Source of the DNA: Streptomyces orinoci
GTDB lineage: Bacteria; Actinomycetota; Actinomycetes; Streptomycetales; Streptomycetaceae
Assembly: GCF_003121295.1 (NCBI RefSeq)
Contig: NZ_PHNC01000038.1
Span: 56,030-120,029 of the forward strand
Direction of reading: 5' to 3'
DNA length: 64,000 bases
How positions within the stretch are numbered: position 1 is the first letter of the stretch; every line of letters begins with the position of its first letter. Below are positions 41,492 through 50,340 of the stretch, one piece after another. Made by a program: the position numbers and the translations under genes. Under the pieces are notes generated by a model that was not told the DNA's origin, did no database searches, and was given only the letters and a program-made list of their open reading frames with translations.

Positions 41492-42118
41492 TCAGGACTC
41501 GAACGGCCGTGCGGGCCATGGCGACTCGGCCGGCCGCAGCGCGTCCAGACCGTCCCCGGCCAGCGCGGCGGCCAGCGAGAGCACCCCCACCGTCAGACAG
41601 GTGTTGTGCAGTTCGCCCGCGAGGATGCCGCGCACCAGGTCCGCGAGGGGCACCCGGGCCAGCTCCATCTCGGCCTCCTCCTCGAAGACCTCGAAGCGCT
41701 CGCCCTCCGCCGCGGACAGGTCCCGGGCGAGGAAGATGCGCACCGCCTCGTCACAGCCGCCCGGAGAGGTGTAGACATCGGTCAGCACCCGCCAGTCCTC
41801 GGCCTTGATGTGCGCCTCTTCGTACAGCTCCCGCTGGGCGGCCCGCAGCGGGTTCTCGCCGGGGACGTCCAGCAGCCCGGCCGGGATCTCCCAGAGCTTC
41901 TGCCGCACCGGGTGCCGGTACTGGTTGATCACCACCACCCGCCCCTGCTCGTCCAGCGCCACCACGGCGACCGAACCGGGGTGCACCTGGTAGTCCCGCT
42001 TGACGGTGGAGCCGTCCGGCATCACCACCACATCGGTGCGCACGCTGGTCTTGTTGCCGGTGAACGGCGTCTCGGTGGCGGTGACCCGCCAGCTCTCGGC
42101 GGTGTCCTTGATGCGCAT
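41492..42118 (-). CDS. NUDIX hydrolase, ADP-ribose pyrophosphatase type
   Basis: 208 residues. A NUDIX box in GLLDVPGENPLRAAQRELYEEAHI at about 91-114 keeps the E, RE and EE residues, but the usual Gly after EE is Ala. The preceding segment VVVINQYRHPVRQKLWEIPAG is typical of ADP-ribose pyrophosphatases. The order pyrG-NUDIX matches mycobacteria (Rv1699-Rv1700). ATG at 42118 is chosen for GGAGG 8 nt upstream. A terminator at 42145-42183 separates it from pyrG. ADP-ribose is the likely substrate by family. Confidence 0.9.
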   Translation of the reverse strand: MRIKDTAESWRVTATETPFTGNKTSVRTDVVVMPDGSTVKRDYQVHPGSVAVVALDEQGRVVVINQYRHPVRQKLWEIPAGLLDVPGENPLRAAQRELYEEAHIKAEDWRVLTDVYTSPGGCDEAVRIFLARDLSAAEGERFEVFEEEAEMELARVPLADLVRGILAGELHNTCLTVGVLSLAAALAGDGLDALRPAESPWPARPFES

Positions 42119-42144
42119 CTCCACGTCCTCCAGAAAAGCGAAAA

Positions 42145-42183
42145 CCGGGGTGAGGGCCTCCGTGCGGGAGGCGCTCACCCCGG
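42145..42183 (-). terminator. Intrinsic terminator of pyrG
   Basis: 17-nt arms with a 5-nt loop (one internal mismatch) just after the pyrG stop. The minus strand continues GGTTTTCGCTTTTC. It uncouples pyrG from the NUDIX gene. Confidence 0.8.
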
Positions 42184-42196
42184 TCCACCGTATAGG

Positions 42197-43849
42197 TCAG
42201 CCCTGCTGGCGCTCGACGGCCGCCTTCACCAGGCCGGCGAAGAGCGGGTGCGGGCGGGTCGGGCGGGAGCGCAGCTCGGGGTGGGCCTGGGTGGCCACCA
42301 GGTAGGGGTGGACCTCCCGCGGGTACTCCACGTACTCCACCAGCTTGTTGTCCGGCGAGGTGCCGCAGAAGGAGATCCCGGCCTTCTTCTCCAGCTCGGC
42401 CCGGTAGGCGTTGTTGACCTCGTAGCGGTGGCGGTGGCGCTCCTCGACGTACGGGGCGTCGCCGTAGACCTCGCGGACGATGGAGCCCTCGGCCAGCTTG
42501 GCCGGGTACATGCCCAGGCGCATGGTGCCGCCCAGGTCACCCTCGCCGGAGACGATGTCCATCTGCTCGGCCATGGTGGAGATCACCGGGTGCGCGGCGG
42601 CCGGGTCGAACTCGGTGGAGTTGGCGCCCTCGATGCCGGCCAGGTTGCGGGCGGCCTCGATGACCACGCACTGCAGACCCAGGCACAGGCCCAGCAGCGG
42701 GACCTTGTTCTCCCGGGCGTAGGTGATGGCGCCGACCTTGCCGTCCACACCGCGCTCGCCGAAGCCGCCGGGGATGCAGATGGCGTCCACGTCACCGAGC
42801 TGCTTCTTGGCCCCGGCGGGGGTCTTGCAGTCGTCCGAGGTGACCCACTTGATCTTCACCCGGGCCTTGTTGGCGAAGCCGCCGGCCCGGATGGCCTCGG
42901 TCACCGACAGATAGGCGTCCGGCAGGTCGATGTACTTGCCGACCAGCGCGACCGTCACCTCGTGGTCGGGGTTGTGGACGCGGTCCAGCAGGTCGTCCCA
43001 CTGGGCCCAGTCCACATCGCGGAAGGGCAGGTCCAGCTTGCGCACCACATAGGCGTCCAGACCCTCGGAGTGCAGCACCTTGGGGATGTCATAGATCGAC
43101 TTGGCGTCGATGGCGGCGACCACCGCGTCCTCGTCCACATCGCACATCAGGCTGATCTTGCGCTTGATGGCGGTGGGCACCTCGCGGTCGGCGCGCAGCA
43201 CAATGGCGTCCGGCTGGATGCCGATATTGCGCAGCGCGGCCACGCTGTGCTGGGTGGGCTTGGTCTTCAGCTCGCCGGAGGGGCCGATGTAGGGCAGCAG
43301 CGAGATGTGCACCACAAAGACGTTGTCCCGGCCGACCTCGTGACGGACCTGACGGACGGTCTCCAGGAAGGGCAGCGACTCGATGTCACCGACGGTGCCG
43401 CCGACCTCGGTGATGACCACATCCACGTCCTCGGTGGCCATCCGGCGGATCCGGTGCTTGATCTCATTGGTGATGTGCGGGATGACCTGCACCGTGTCGC
43501 CCAGGTACTCACCCCGCCGCTCCTTGGCGATCACCGAGGAGTACACCTGGCCGGTGGTCACATTGGCCGAGCCGTCCAGGTCCACATCCAGGAAACGCTC
43601 ATAGTGGCCGATGTCCAGGTCGGTCTCGGCGCCGTCATTGGTGACGAACACCTCGCCGTGCTGGAACGGGTTCATGGTGCCCGGATCGACGTTCAGGTAC
43701 GGGTCGAGCTTCTGCATCGTCACCCGCAGACCCCGCGCCTTGAGCAGCGCCCCCAGGCTGGAGGCGGTCAACCCCTTGCCGAGCGAGGAAGCAACACCGC
43801 CGGTGACGAAGAGGTGCTTGGTCGTCGTGGGCTTTGCGGCAATAGCCAA
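42197..43849 (-). CDS. pyrG: CTP synthase
   Basis: 550 residues. The amidoligase domain starts TTTKHLFVTGGVASSLGKGLTASSLG with the P-loop, and carries EVGGTVGDIES. The class I glutamine amidotransferase domain (about 300-545) has the nucleophile Cys in PLLGLCLGLQC and the His-Glu pair near the C-terminus (AQAHPELRSRPT). It aminates UTP to CTP. The start is TTG at 43849 with GGAG about 9 nt upstream. It is divergent from the GH15 gene across about 400 bp and ends at a strong terminator. Confidence 0.97.
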   Translation of the reverse strand: MAIAAKPTTTKHLFVTGGVASSLGKGLTASSLGALLKARGLRVTMQKLDPYLNVDPGTMNPFQHGEVFVTNDGAETDLDIGHYERFLDVDLDGSANVTTGQVYSSVIAKERRGEYLGDTVQVIPHITNEIKHRIRRMATEDVDVVITEVGGTVGDIESLPFLETVRQVRHEVGRDNVFVVHISLLPYIGPSGELKTKPTQHSVAALRNIGIQPDAIVLRADREVPTAIKRKISLMCDVDEDAVVAAIDAKSIYDIPKVLHSEGLDAYVVRKLDLPFRDVDWAQWDDLLDRVHNPDHEVTVALVGKYIDLPDAYLSVTEAIRAGGFANKARVKIKWVTSDDCKTPAGAKKQLGDVDAICIPGGFGERGVDGKVGAITYARENKVPLLGLCLGLQCVVIEAARNLAGIEGANSTEFDPAAAHPVISTMAEQMDIVSGEGDLGGTMRLGMYPAKLAEGSIVREVYGDAPYVEERHRHRYEVNNAYRAELEKKAGISFCGTSPDNKLVEYVEYPREVHPYLVATQAHPELRSRPTRPHPLFAGLVKAAVERQQG

Positions 43850-44257
43850 AGGGGGTCTCCCGTGGTCGCGAGGTGAGGTGCGTCATGGCGGCCACCCGGA
43901 ATTCCGGGGGCGCCGTCGCTGCGGTTCGGGGGTCTTACTCCCACCGGTCCACGGGCTACCAGGGTATCAGCGCCCCGGGGCGGGCGCGCCCGGTGACGCG
44001 GCGCGACGGCCCGGCGACCCCTGCGTCACAGGCCACCCATTCGGCACAGATTCCCCGCCAACCGTCGCGCGTGTCCCAACTCAGCGTCGTATTCTGCTCG
44101 GACACACGCAGCGAGCCGGCCGGCACGGCACCATCCCGCCCTCCGCCAGACGCACCTATCCGGGCGGAGACCCCATTCCGGAACAAGAGCTCGTCTAAAG
44201 ATCGCTTGACCGCAAGAGGCCCTTCGGGGCAACGATTGCCGTTCGACTGGAGATGAC
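43850..44257. other. Gene-free divergent region (pyrG / GH15)
   Basis: About 410 bp. Open frames on both strands here show no family features. Locally A+T-richer sequence near 44085-44110 could hold a promoter. A small GCCC-TTCG-GGGC hairpin lies at about 44219-44230, before the GH15 start. No other element was recognised. Confidence 0.5.
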
Positions 44258-46060
44258 GTGGCCGGGCGTATCGAGGATTACGCACTCATCGGTGATATGC
44301 AGACCGCCGCCCTGGTCTGCCGGGACGGCACCGCCGACTGGCTGTGCCTGCCCCGGTTCGACTCCCATGCGGCGTTCGCCGGTCTGCTGGGCACCGAGGA
44401 GCACGGTTATTGGCGCATCGGCCCGGCGCACCCCTCGGGGGCGGCGCCGCCGCGGGCCGACCGGCGCCGTTACCGGGGCGACTCGCTGGTGCTGGAGTCC
44501 GAGTGGGACACCGCCCGCGGCACGGTCCGGATCATTGACTTCATGCCGCCGCGTGATGGCGCTCCGCAGCTGATCCGCATTGTGGAGGGCGTCAGCGGGC
44601 GGGTGCCGATGCGCTCGGCGATGCGGCTGCGCTTCTCCTACGGCCGGGTGGTGCCCTGGGTGCACAAGGTGGGCGACCGCACGGTGGCCGTCGCCGGGCC
44701 GGACTCGGTCTGGCTGGACACCACCGCCGACACCTTCGGCAAGGACCTCACCACCTACTCCGACTTCACCGTCTCCCCCGGTGAGCGCGTGGCCTTCACC
44801 ATGAGCTGGCAGCCCTCGCACCGGGAGCCCCCCGGGCTGCCCGAGCCGGAGGCCGCCCTGGAGGCCACCGAGGACTTCTGGCGGGAGTGGGTGGCGCACT
44901 GTACGTACCACGGCCCCTACCGGGACGCGGTGGTCCGCTCGCTGATCACCCTCAAGGCGCTCACCTACGCCCCCACCGGCGGCATCGTGGCCGCCCCCAC
45001 CACCTCGCTGCCGGAGGAGATCGGCGGCGTCCGGAACTGGGACTACCGCTTCACCTGGCTGCGGGACGCCGCGATCACCCTGTCCTCGCTGCTGCGCACC
45101 GGCTACCGCGAGGAGGCCCGCGCCTGGCGCGAGTGGCTGCTGCGGGCAGTGGCCGGTGACCCGGAGAACCTCCAGATCATGTATGGCATCGCGGGCGAGC
45201 GGGAACTGGGCGAGGCGGAGCTGCCCTGGCTGCCGGGCTATGAGAACTCCCAGCCGGTGCGCATCGGCAATGGCGCCGCCAACCAGCTCCAGCTGGACGT
45301 CTACGGCGAGGTCACCGAGGCCCTGCACCTGGCCCATATGACCGGTCTGGCCCGCAACGACTACGCCTCGCTGCTCCAGCTGCGGCTGATCAGCTATCTG
45401 GAGGACCACTGGAACGAGCCGGACGAGGGCATCTGGGAGGTACGCGGCCCGCGCCGCCACTTCGTCCACTCCAAGGTGATGGCCTGGGTGGCGGTGGACC
45501 GCACCATCAAGCTGATCGAGTCCGGTGATGTGGACGGGCCGCTGGAGCGCTGGCGCGAGCTGCGCGAGGACATCCACCGCGATGTCTGCGAGAAGGGCTA
45601 CGACAAGGAACGCAACACCTTCACCCAGTCCTATGGCTCCAGGGAACTGGATGCCTCGCTGCTGCTGATTCCGCAGATGGGCTTTCTGCCGCCGGACGAC
45701 AAGCGGGTGATCGGCACCATCGAGGCCATCCAGCGCGAACTGTCCACCCCCGACGGCTTTGTGCTGCGCTACCCCACCGCCGGCGAAGAAGCCGGGGTGG
45801 ACGGTCTGGCCGGTGACGAAGGGGCCTTTCTGGCCTGCTCGTTCTGGCTGGCGGACGACCTGGCGATGATCGGCCGGGTGGACGAGGCCCGCCAGCTCTT
45901 CGAGAAGCTGCTGGCGCTGCGCAACGATCTGGGGCTGCTGGCAGAGGAGTGGGACCCGCGCCTGAAGCGCCAAGTGGGCAACTTCCCGCAGGCGTTCAGC
46001 CATGTGCCGCTGATCGACACCGCGCTGCGGCTCACCGCGTCGAGCGCCTTCGGAGGCTGA
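44258..46060 (+). CDS. GH15 glycoside hydrolase, trehalase-like
   Basis: 600 residues, cytoplasmic. An N-terminal beta domain (RIEDYALIGDMQTAALVCRDG) and an alpha/alpha barrel with NWDYRFTWLRDA. The two catalytic acids are expected in GIWEVRG (general acid) and LLAEEWDP (base), both present. Actinobacterial GH15 enzymes of this form hydrolyse trehalose; a glucan substrate cannot be excluded. GTG at 44258 has GGAG 5-6 nt upstream. Its 3' end overlaps the convergent MFS gene by 29 bp. It is an insertion in the conserved pyrG-recN neighbourhood. Confidence 0.9.
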   Translation: MAGRIEDYALIGDMQTAALVCRDGTADWLCLPRFDSHAAFAGLLGTEEHGYWRIGPAHPSGAAPPRADRRRYRGDSLVLESEWDTARGTVRIIDFMPPRDGAPQLIRIVEGVSGRVPMRSAMRLRFSYGRVVPWVHKVGDRTVAVAGPDSVWLDTTADTFGKDLTTYSDFTVSPGERVAFTMSWQPSHREPPGLPEPEAALEATEDFWREWVAHCTYHGPYRDAVVRSLITLKALTYAPTGGIVAAPTTSLPEEIGGVRNWDYRFTWLRDAAITLSSLLRTGYREEARAWREWLLRAVAGDPENLQIMYGIAGERELGEAELPWLPGYENSQPVRIGNGAANQLQLDVYGEVTEALHLAHMTGLARNDYASLLQLRLISYLEDHWNEPDEGIWEVRGPRRHFVHSKVMAWVAVDRTIKLIESGDVDGPLERWRELREDIHRDVCEKGYDKERNTFTQSYGSRELDASLLLIPQMGFLPPDDKRVIGTIEAIQRELSTPDGFVLRYPTAGEEAGVDGLAGDEGAFLACSFWLADDLAMIGRVDEARQLFEKLLALRNDLGLLAEEWDPRLKRQVGNFPQAFSHVPLIDTALRLTASSAFGG

Positions 46061-47354
46061 AGTACAGCGCCAACGCGCTGACGGGGGCGGACAGTACGGC
46101 TGCGGCGGCGTTCAGCCCGCCGTAGCCGTAGAGGGCGGTCAGTGCGCCGGAGAGGGCGCCGCCGCCCGCCCCCACCAGGTTCATCAGGGTGTCCGACAGC
46201 CCCTGCACCTCCGGCCGGTGCGCCGCGTCCACCGACTCGCTGAGCAGGGTGGACCCGGCGACCGTGGCACAGGACCAGCCCACCCCCAGCAGGAACAGCC
46301 CGGCGGCCACCGGAAGTTGGCGTCCTCCCGAGGTGCCCGCCAGCAGGGTGGCCAGTACAAAGACCGCCTGCCCCAGCAGGATCACCGGCACCCGGCCGAT
46401 CCGGTCGGCCAGCCGCCCCACCAGCGGGGAGAGCCCGTACATCCCGGCCACATGCAGGCTGATGGTGAGCCCCACCACGCTCAGCGAAGCGCCATGGTGG
46501 GCCAGTTGGACGGGCGTCATGGTCATCACCGACACCATCACGGCATGACCCAGCACCAGGGCGCCCAGGCCGGTGAGCGCGGCGGGCGAGGCCGTCACCT
46601 GCCGCAGGGCGCCGCGCAGCCGGACGCCGAGGCGCTCCGGCGCCGGCCGCCGCTCCGTTCCCGGCCCGCCGGCGAGCAGCAGCGGGTCGGGGCGCAGCCG
46701 CAGCCGGATGACCGCCCAGCCGGCCAGGAAGGCGGCCACCGAGAAGACAAAGGTGCCCGCCGGTCCGGGCAGGCCCAGCGCCGGGGCCAGCGCCTCGCCG
46801 GGTCCGCTGAGATTGGGGCCCAGCACACTGCCCACGGTGGTGGACCACACCACCATGGACAGCGCCCCGGCCCGGCCGCCGGGCTCGGCCAGGTCGGTGG
46901 CCGCGTACCGGGACTGCAGGTTGGCGGCGGAGGCCGCGCCGATCAGCAGCATGCCCAGCAGGGTCAGCGGCACCTGGCCCAGCGCCGCGGCCACCAGTAC
47001 GGTCACCGCCCCCACGGCGGCCACCAGCCAGCCGGCGCCCAGCCCGGCCCGTCGTCCGCGCGCCCGGGACAGCGCGGCCAGCGGCACCGAGATCAGCGCC
47101 GCCCCCAGGGTGGTGACCGTGGTGGCCAGCCCGGCGGTGGCGGCGGAGCCGCTGAGCCGCTCGATCAGCAGCCCTCCGGAGGAGATCATCGAGCCCATGC
47201 CTATTCCGGCGACCACCTGCGCGGTCATCAGCACCCGGACGGTGTGCCGCTGTACGGCGGCCCGGTCCGGCGACCCCACATCGGGTGAAATACCGGATAT
47301 ATCAGGCTTGTTGGGGCGTTCGGGCTCATCGGCGCGTGCGGCGGCTCGGGCCAT
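46032..47354 (-). CDS. MFS transporter (12-TM)
   Basis: 440 residues with 12 predicted helices. The motif A-like sequence LVGRLADRIGRVPV is in the second half, and VIRLRLRPDP lies near the central loop. It is shorter and less DHA2-like than the transporter at 17301. The N-terminal 40 residues are polar. ATG at 47354 has no clear ribosome-binding site; the longer frame is not protein-like. It is divergent from the PucR gene (139 bp), and its stop is 29 bp inside the convergent GH15 gene. Substrate unknown. Confidence 0.85.
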   Translation of the reverse strand: MARAAARADEPERPNKPDISGISPDVGSPDRAAVQRHTVRVLMTAQVVAGIGMGSMISSGGLLIERLSGSAATAGLATTVTTLGAALISVPLAALSRARGRRAGLGAGWLVAAVGAVTVLVAAALGQVPLTLLGMLLIGAASAANLQSRYAATDLAEPGGRAGALSMVVWSTTVGSVLGPNLSGPGEALAPALGLPGPAGTFVFSVAAFLAGWAVIRLRLRPDPLLLAGGPGTERRPAPERLGVRLRGALRQVTASPAALTGLGALVLGHAVMVSVMTMTPVQLAHHGASLSVVGLTISLHVAGMYGLSPLVGRLADRIGRVPVILLGQAVFVLATLLAGTSGGRQLPVAAGLFLLGVGWSCATVAGSTLLSESVDAAHRPEVQGLSDTLMNLVGAGGGALSGALTALYGYGGLNAAAAVLSAPVSALALYFSLRRRSTR

Positions 47355-47493
47355 GCGGCACAGCGTAGGAGCCGCCTCCCGCCGACGGCAGCCCCGGCGA
47401 CAGCCCCCAGGACAGCCCTGACCAGTGCCGCAGCACCCACAGAACACCGGCTGACCAGTAGCAATCCCCCCACCCGTCACATAGGTTCCAGCC

Positions 47494-49092
47494 ATGCGAC
47501 CGCAAGGCACCATCACCGTGGCCCGAGCCCTCGAACTGCCCGCGCTGCGCAGGGGCCTGCCCGAGGTGATGGCCGCCGCCGGCCGGCTGCACCGCCCGGT
47601 GCGCTGGGTGCACGCGGGCGAGGCCCCCAATATCGCCGCCCTGCTCAAGGGCGGCGAGCTGCTGCTCACCACCGGCCTGGGCCTGGGCAGCCGGCCCGCC
47701 GAACAGCGCGCCTTCGTCCGCGGCCTGGCCGAACGCGGCATCGCCGCCCTGGTGGTGGAGCTGGGCTCCCGCTTCACCACCCTGCCGCCCGCCATCGTGG
47801 ACACCGCCCGGCACCACGATCTGCCCCTGGTCCAGCTGCACCGCGAGGTGCCTTTTGTGGCCGTGACCGAGGAGATCCACACCGAGCTGGTCAATGAGCA
47901 CTACGCGCTGCTGCGGCGCGCCGAGTCGGTGCACCGCGACTGCACCGGGGCCCTGCTGAACGGCGGCGGCATACCCGAAGTCCTGCGGCTGTTCGCGGAC
48001 TTCGCGGGCAACCCGGTCTTCCTGGAGTCCGCCGACGGACGCCTGCTCTACGCGGCCGGGCCCTCCCCCGCGCCCACCGGTGCCGCCGATCCGCTGCAGG
48101 TCTGGGACGGGCTGCGCACCGCCGAGCTGGCCGGACGGCTGACCGCCGAGGTCCCCGGCGCCGGCCCCGGCCCCGAGGCGGTACGGGCCCGGCTGACCGT
48201 GCTGCCGGTCAACACCCCGCCCACCCCGGTGCACCGGATCGCCGCCGAGCGGCTGGCCGGCCTGCTGGCGGTGGCGCTGCTCCAGGCCCGCCAGGAGGAG
48301 GAACTGGCCGCCTGCGGCCGGGGCGACTTCCTCACCGCCCTCGCCGAGGACCGCCTCGACCCGGCGGATGCCCCCGCCCAGGCCCGGGTCCTGGGCTTCA
48401 GGCCCGGCACCGGCCCCCTGCTGCCGGTGACCCTGCGGATCACCGCCGACCCGCTGACCCACCCCGGCTGGGCCGCGCTGACCTGCGCGCTCCAGAAGGA
48501 ACTGGCCACCGTGGGCGCCCCGGTGCTGCTGGGCGTACGCCGCCCGGAGGGCCGGCTGCCGCTGCTGGCCGGGCTGCGCGAGGAGAGCGAGCGCCCGGCG
48601 GTCGCCGACCGGCTGGCGGCCGCACTGCGCGCCGGTGCCCGGCGGGCCGGCGCCCGGCACCCGGTGGTGGTGGTCGGCACGGTGGCCGACTGGGCCACGG
48701 CGGGCGCGGGCCTGCGGCACACGGCGGACGCGGCCACGGTGGCCCAGGCCCTGCCGGACCGTCCCTGGCACGATGTACGCGGCCTGGATGTGGACCTGCT
48801 GCTGTGGCGGCTGCGCTCGCACGGCGACCTGGCGGCCTTTGTCCAGCGGGTGATCGGCCCGCTGCTGGCCCATGACCGTACGGCCCGTCCCCCGCTGCTG
48901 CCCACCCTGGAGACCTATCTGGCCCACGCGGGCCGCAAGGCGGAGACGGCCCGCGCCCTGCACCTCAACCGGCAGACCCTCTACGACCGCCTGGCCCGCG
49001 TCTCCCGCCTGCTCGCGGCGGACCTGGACGATCCGGACACGGCCCTCTCCCTCAACCTGGCGCTACGGGCCCGGCGTTGGGCCATCGACTGA
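47494..49092 (+). CDS. PucR-family transcriptional regulator
   Basis: 532 residues. An N-terminal PucR purine-catabolism-like domain (RALELPALRRGLPEVMAAAGRLHRPVRWVH ... GGELLLTTGLGLG, about 10-125), a middle GGDEF-like region, and a C-terminal helix-turn-helix (TLETYLAHAGRKAETARALHLNRQTLYDRLARV, HTH_30). Members regulate nitrogen and purine or other catabolic genes in response to a metabolite. It is divergent from the MFS gene, which is its most likely target. ATG at 47494. It ends near a hairpin shared with the GT4 gene. Confidence 0.9.
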   Translation: MRPQGTITVARALELPALRRGLPEVMAAAGRLHRPVRWVHAGEAPNIAALLKGGELLLTTGLGLGSRPAEQRAFVRGLAERGIAALVVELGSRFTTLPPAIVDTARHHDLPLVQLHREVPFVAVTEEIHTELVNEHYALLRRAESVHRDCTGALLNGGGIPEVLRLFADFAGNPVFLESADGRLLYAAGPSPAPTGAADPLQVWDGLRTAELAGRLTAEVPGAGPGPEAVRARLTVLPVNTPPTPVHRIAAERLAGLLAVALLQARQEEELAACGRGDFLTALAEDRLDPADAPAQARVLGFRPGTGPLLPVTLRITADPLTHPGWAALTCALQKELATVGAPVLLGVRRPEGRLPLLAGLREESERPAVADRLAAALRAGARRAGARHPVVVVGTVADWATAGAGLRHTADAATVAQALPDRPWHDVRGLDVDLLLWRLRSHGDLAAFVQRVIGPLLAHDRTARPPLLPTLETYLAHAGRKAETARALHLNRQTLYDRLARVSRLLAADLDDPDTALSLNLALRARRWAID

Positions 49093-49182
49093 CGCCCACC
49101 GGCCCGCGGCCGCCAACGGCGCCCAACCACCCACCGGAAAGCCCGCCCCACCCGGATTGGGCAACGGGTGGCGCTGGGGGTA

Positions 49183-49203
49183 CCCCCGGACGAAGTCTGG
49201 GGG
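49183..49203. terminator. Hairpin between the pucR-type gene and the GT4 gene
   Basis: CCCCCGGAC-GAA-GTCTGGGGG, a 9-bp stem (one G-T pair) with a GAA loop, between convergent stops at 49092 and 49213. This hairpin type (GGGGGTACCCCC...GGGGGAGGG) recurs in Streptomyces intergenic regions, so it is probably both terminator and dispersed repeat. Confidence 0.7.
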
Positions 49204-49212
49204 AGGGCGGGG

Positions 49213-50340
49213 TCAAAAACGCGAGCCCAACTCATCGTAAACCGCAAGGACATGCGCAACCGTATCGTCCTCCGAAGGCCAGCGCGCCGCCTGCAAAGGC
49301 CCCGCAGCAGCCAGCCGAGCCCGCCGCTCCGGATCGGCCAGCAAGCACGCGACGGCATCCCCCAGGGCCGCAGGATCCCCATACGGCACCAACTCAGCCG
49401 CATCCCCCACCAACTCGGCCACACCCCCCACCGCCGTGGCCACCAAAGCCACCCCCGCGTGCAGCGCCTCCTGCGCCAGCAGCGACCGTGCCTCCCAACA
49501 CCCCGGCAGCACCGCCACATCCGCCACCGCCAGCAGCTCCGGCACGTCCTCCCGCAGTCCCACCAACCGCACCGGCAGCGCCTCTTGAGTGATCCGCCGC
49601 TGCAACAGCGCCCGTTGCGACCCCTCACCCGCCACGATCAGCAGTGGTTCCGGATCCAGCTCACGCCACCGCCGCGCCGCGTCGAGGAGCAGCCCGTACC
49701 CCTGTTCCGGCTCCAGCCGGCCCACCGCCACCAGCAACGGACGGCCCACCGCGCCCAGTTCGGCCCGTACCTTGTCCCTCGGCGCCTGGTCCTCGCCGGA
49801 AAGGTCCGGCACCGGGCGGGGCGCCGGAAAGGCCACCGGCGCCAGCCGGGCGTCCCGCGCCCCGCGCAGCCGCGCCTGATCCACCAGCTCCGAGGAGGCG
49901 CCCAGCACCACCGTCGCCCGGCGCGCCGCCCGCCGCTCCATCAGCCGCACCATATGCGCCCTCGCCCCCACCGCCCTTACCCGGGTATGCCAGGTGACCA
50001 CCAGCGGAGTGGCCCGGCCGCGCAGCGCCAGCGCGGCCAGCACTCCCGAGCGCAGGCCATGGGCGTGCACCACATCCGCGTCCGCCACCGCCGCCCGGAT
50101 CCCGGCCACCGCCGGCGCGTCCGCACCGGGGCGCAGGGCCTTGAAGGAGGCGCCCGCCTCCGCGAAGCCGTACCGCTGCCCGGTCCACTCCGGCGCGCAC
50201 ACCGTCACCCGCAGCCCCCGGGCCACCAACCCGGCCGCCAGCGACCGCACATGGGCACCGCTGCCCGCACTGCCACTGCCCAGGACCTGCACGGCATGCA
50301 AGGGTTCTCGCCCCTGGGACACGGCGGGTGTGCTGCTCAC
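49213..50340 (-). CDS. GT4-family glycosyltransferase downstream of recN
   Basis: 375 residues, GT-B. N-terminal domain VQVLGSGSAGSGAHVRSLAAGL (glycine-rich acceptor-side loop), and C-terminal nucleotide-sugar domain LLVAVGRLEPEQGYGLLLDAA. The E-x7-E analogue lies in CWEARSLLAQEALHAG. GTG at 50340 has AGGAG 10 nt upstream and its base overlaps the stop of the candidate ORF 50337-50729 (GTGA). Donor and acceptor unknown. Other actinobacteria carry SteA/SteB-type genes at this place between recN and pyrG. Confidence 0.86.
   Translation of the reverse strand: MSSTPAVSQGREPLHAVQVLGSGSAGSGAHVRSLAAGLVARGLRVTVCAPEWTGQRYGFAEAGASFKALRPGADAPAVAGIRAAVADADVVHAHGLRSGVLAALALRGRATPLVVTWHTRVRAVGARAHMVRLMERRAARRATVVLGASSELVDQARLRGARDARLAPVAFPAPRPVPDLSGEDQAPRDKVRAELGAVGRPLLVAVGRLEPEQGYGLLLDAARRWRELDPEPLLIVAGEGSQRALLQRRITQEALPVRLVGLREDVPELLAVADVAVLPGCWEARSLLAQEALHAGVALVATAVGGVAELVGDAAELVPYGDPAALGDAVACLLADPERRARLAAAGPLQAARWPSEDDTVAHVLAVYDELGSRF

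Noticed and set aside
43873..44285. Open frames in the pyrG-GH15 divergent region
   Set aside because: No ribosome-binding sites, poor codon bias and no recognisable sequence; best read as promoter region.
44195..46003. 602-codon frame antisense to GH15
   Set aside because: The GH15 frame carries catalytic motifs and a ribosome-binding site; the other is His/Gln/Gly-rich shadow.
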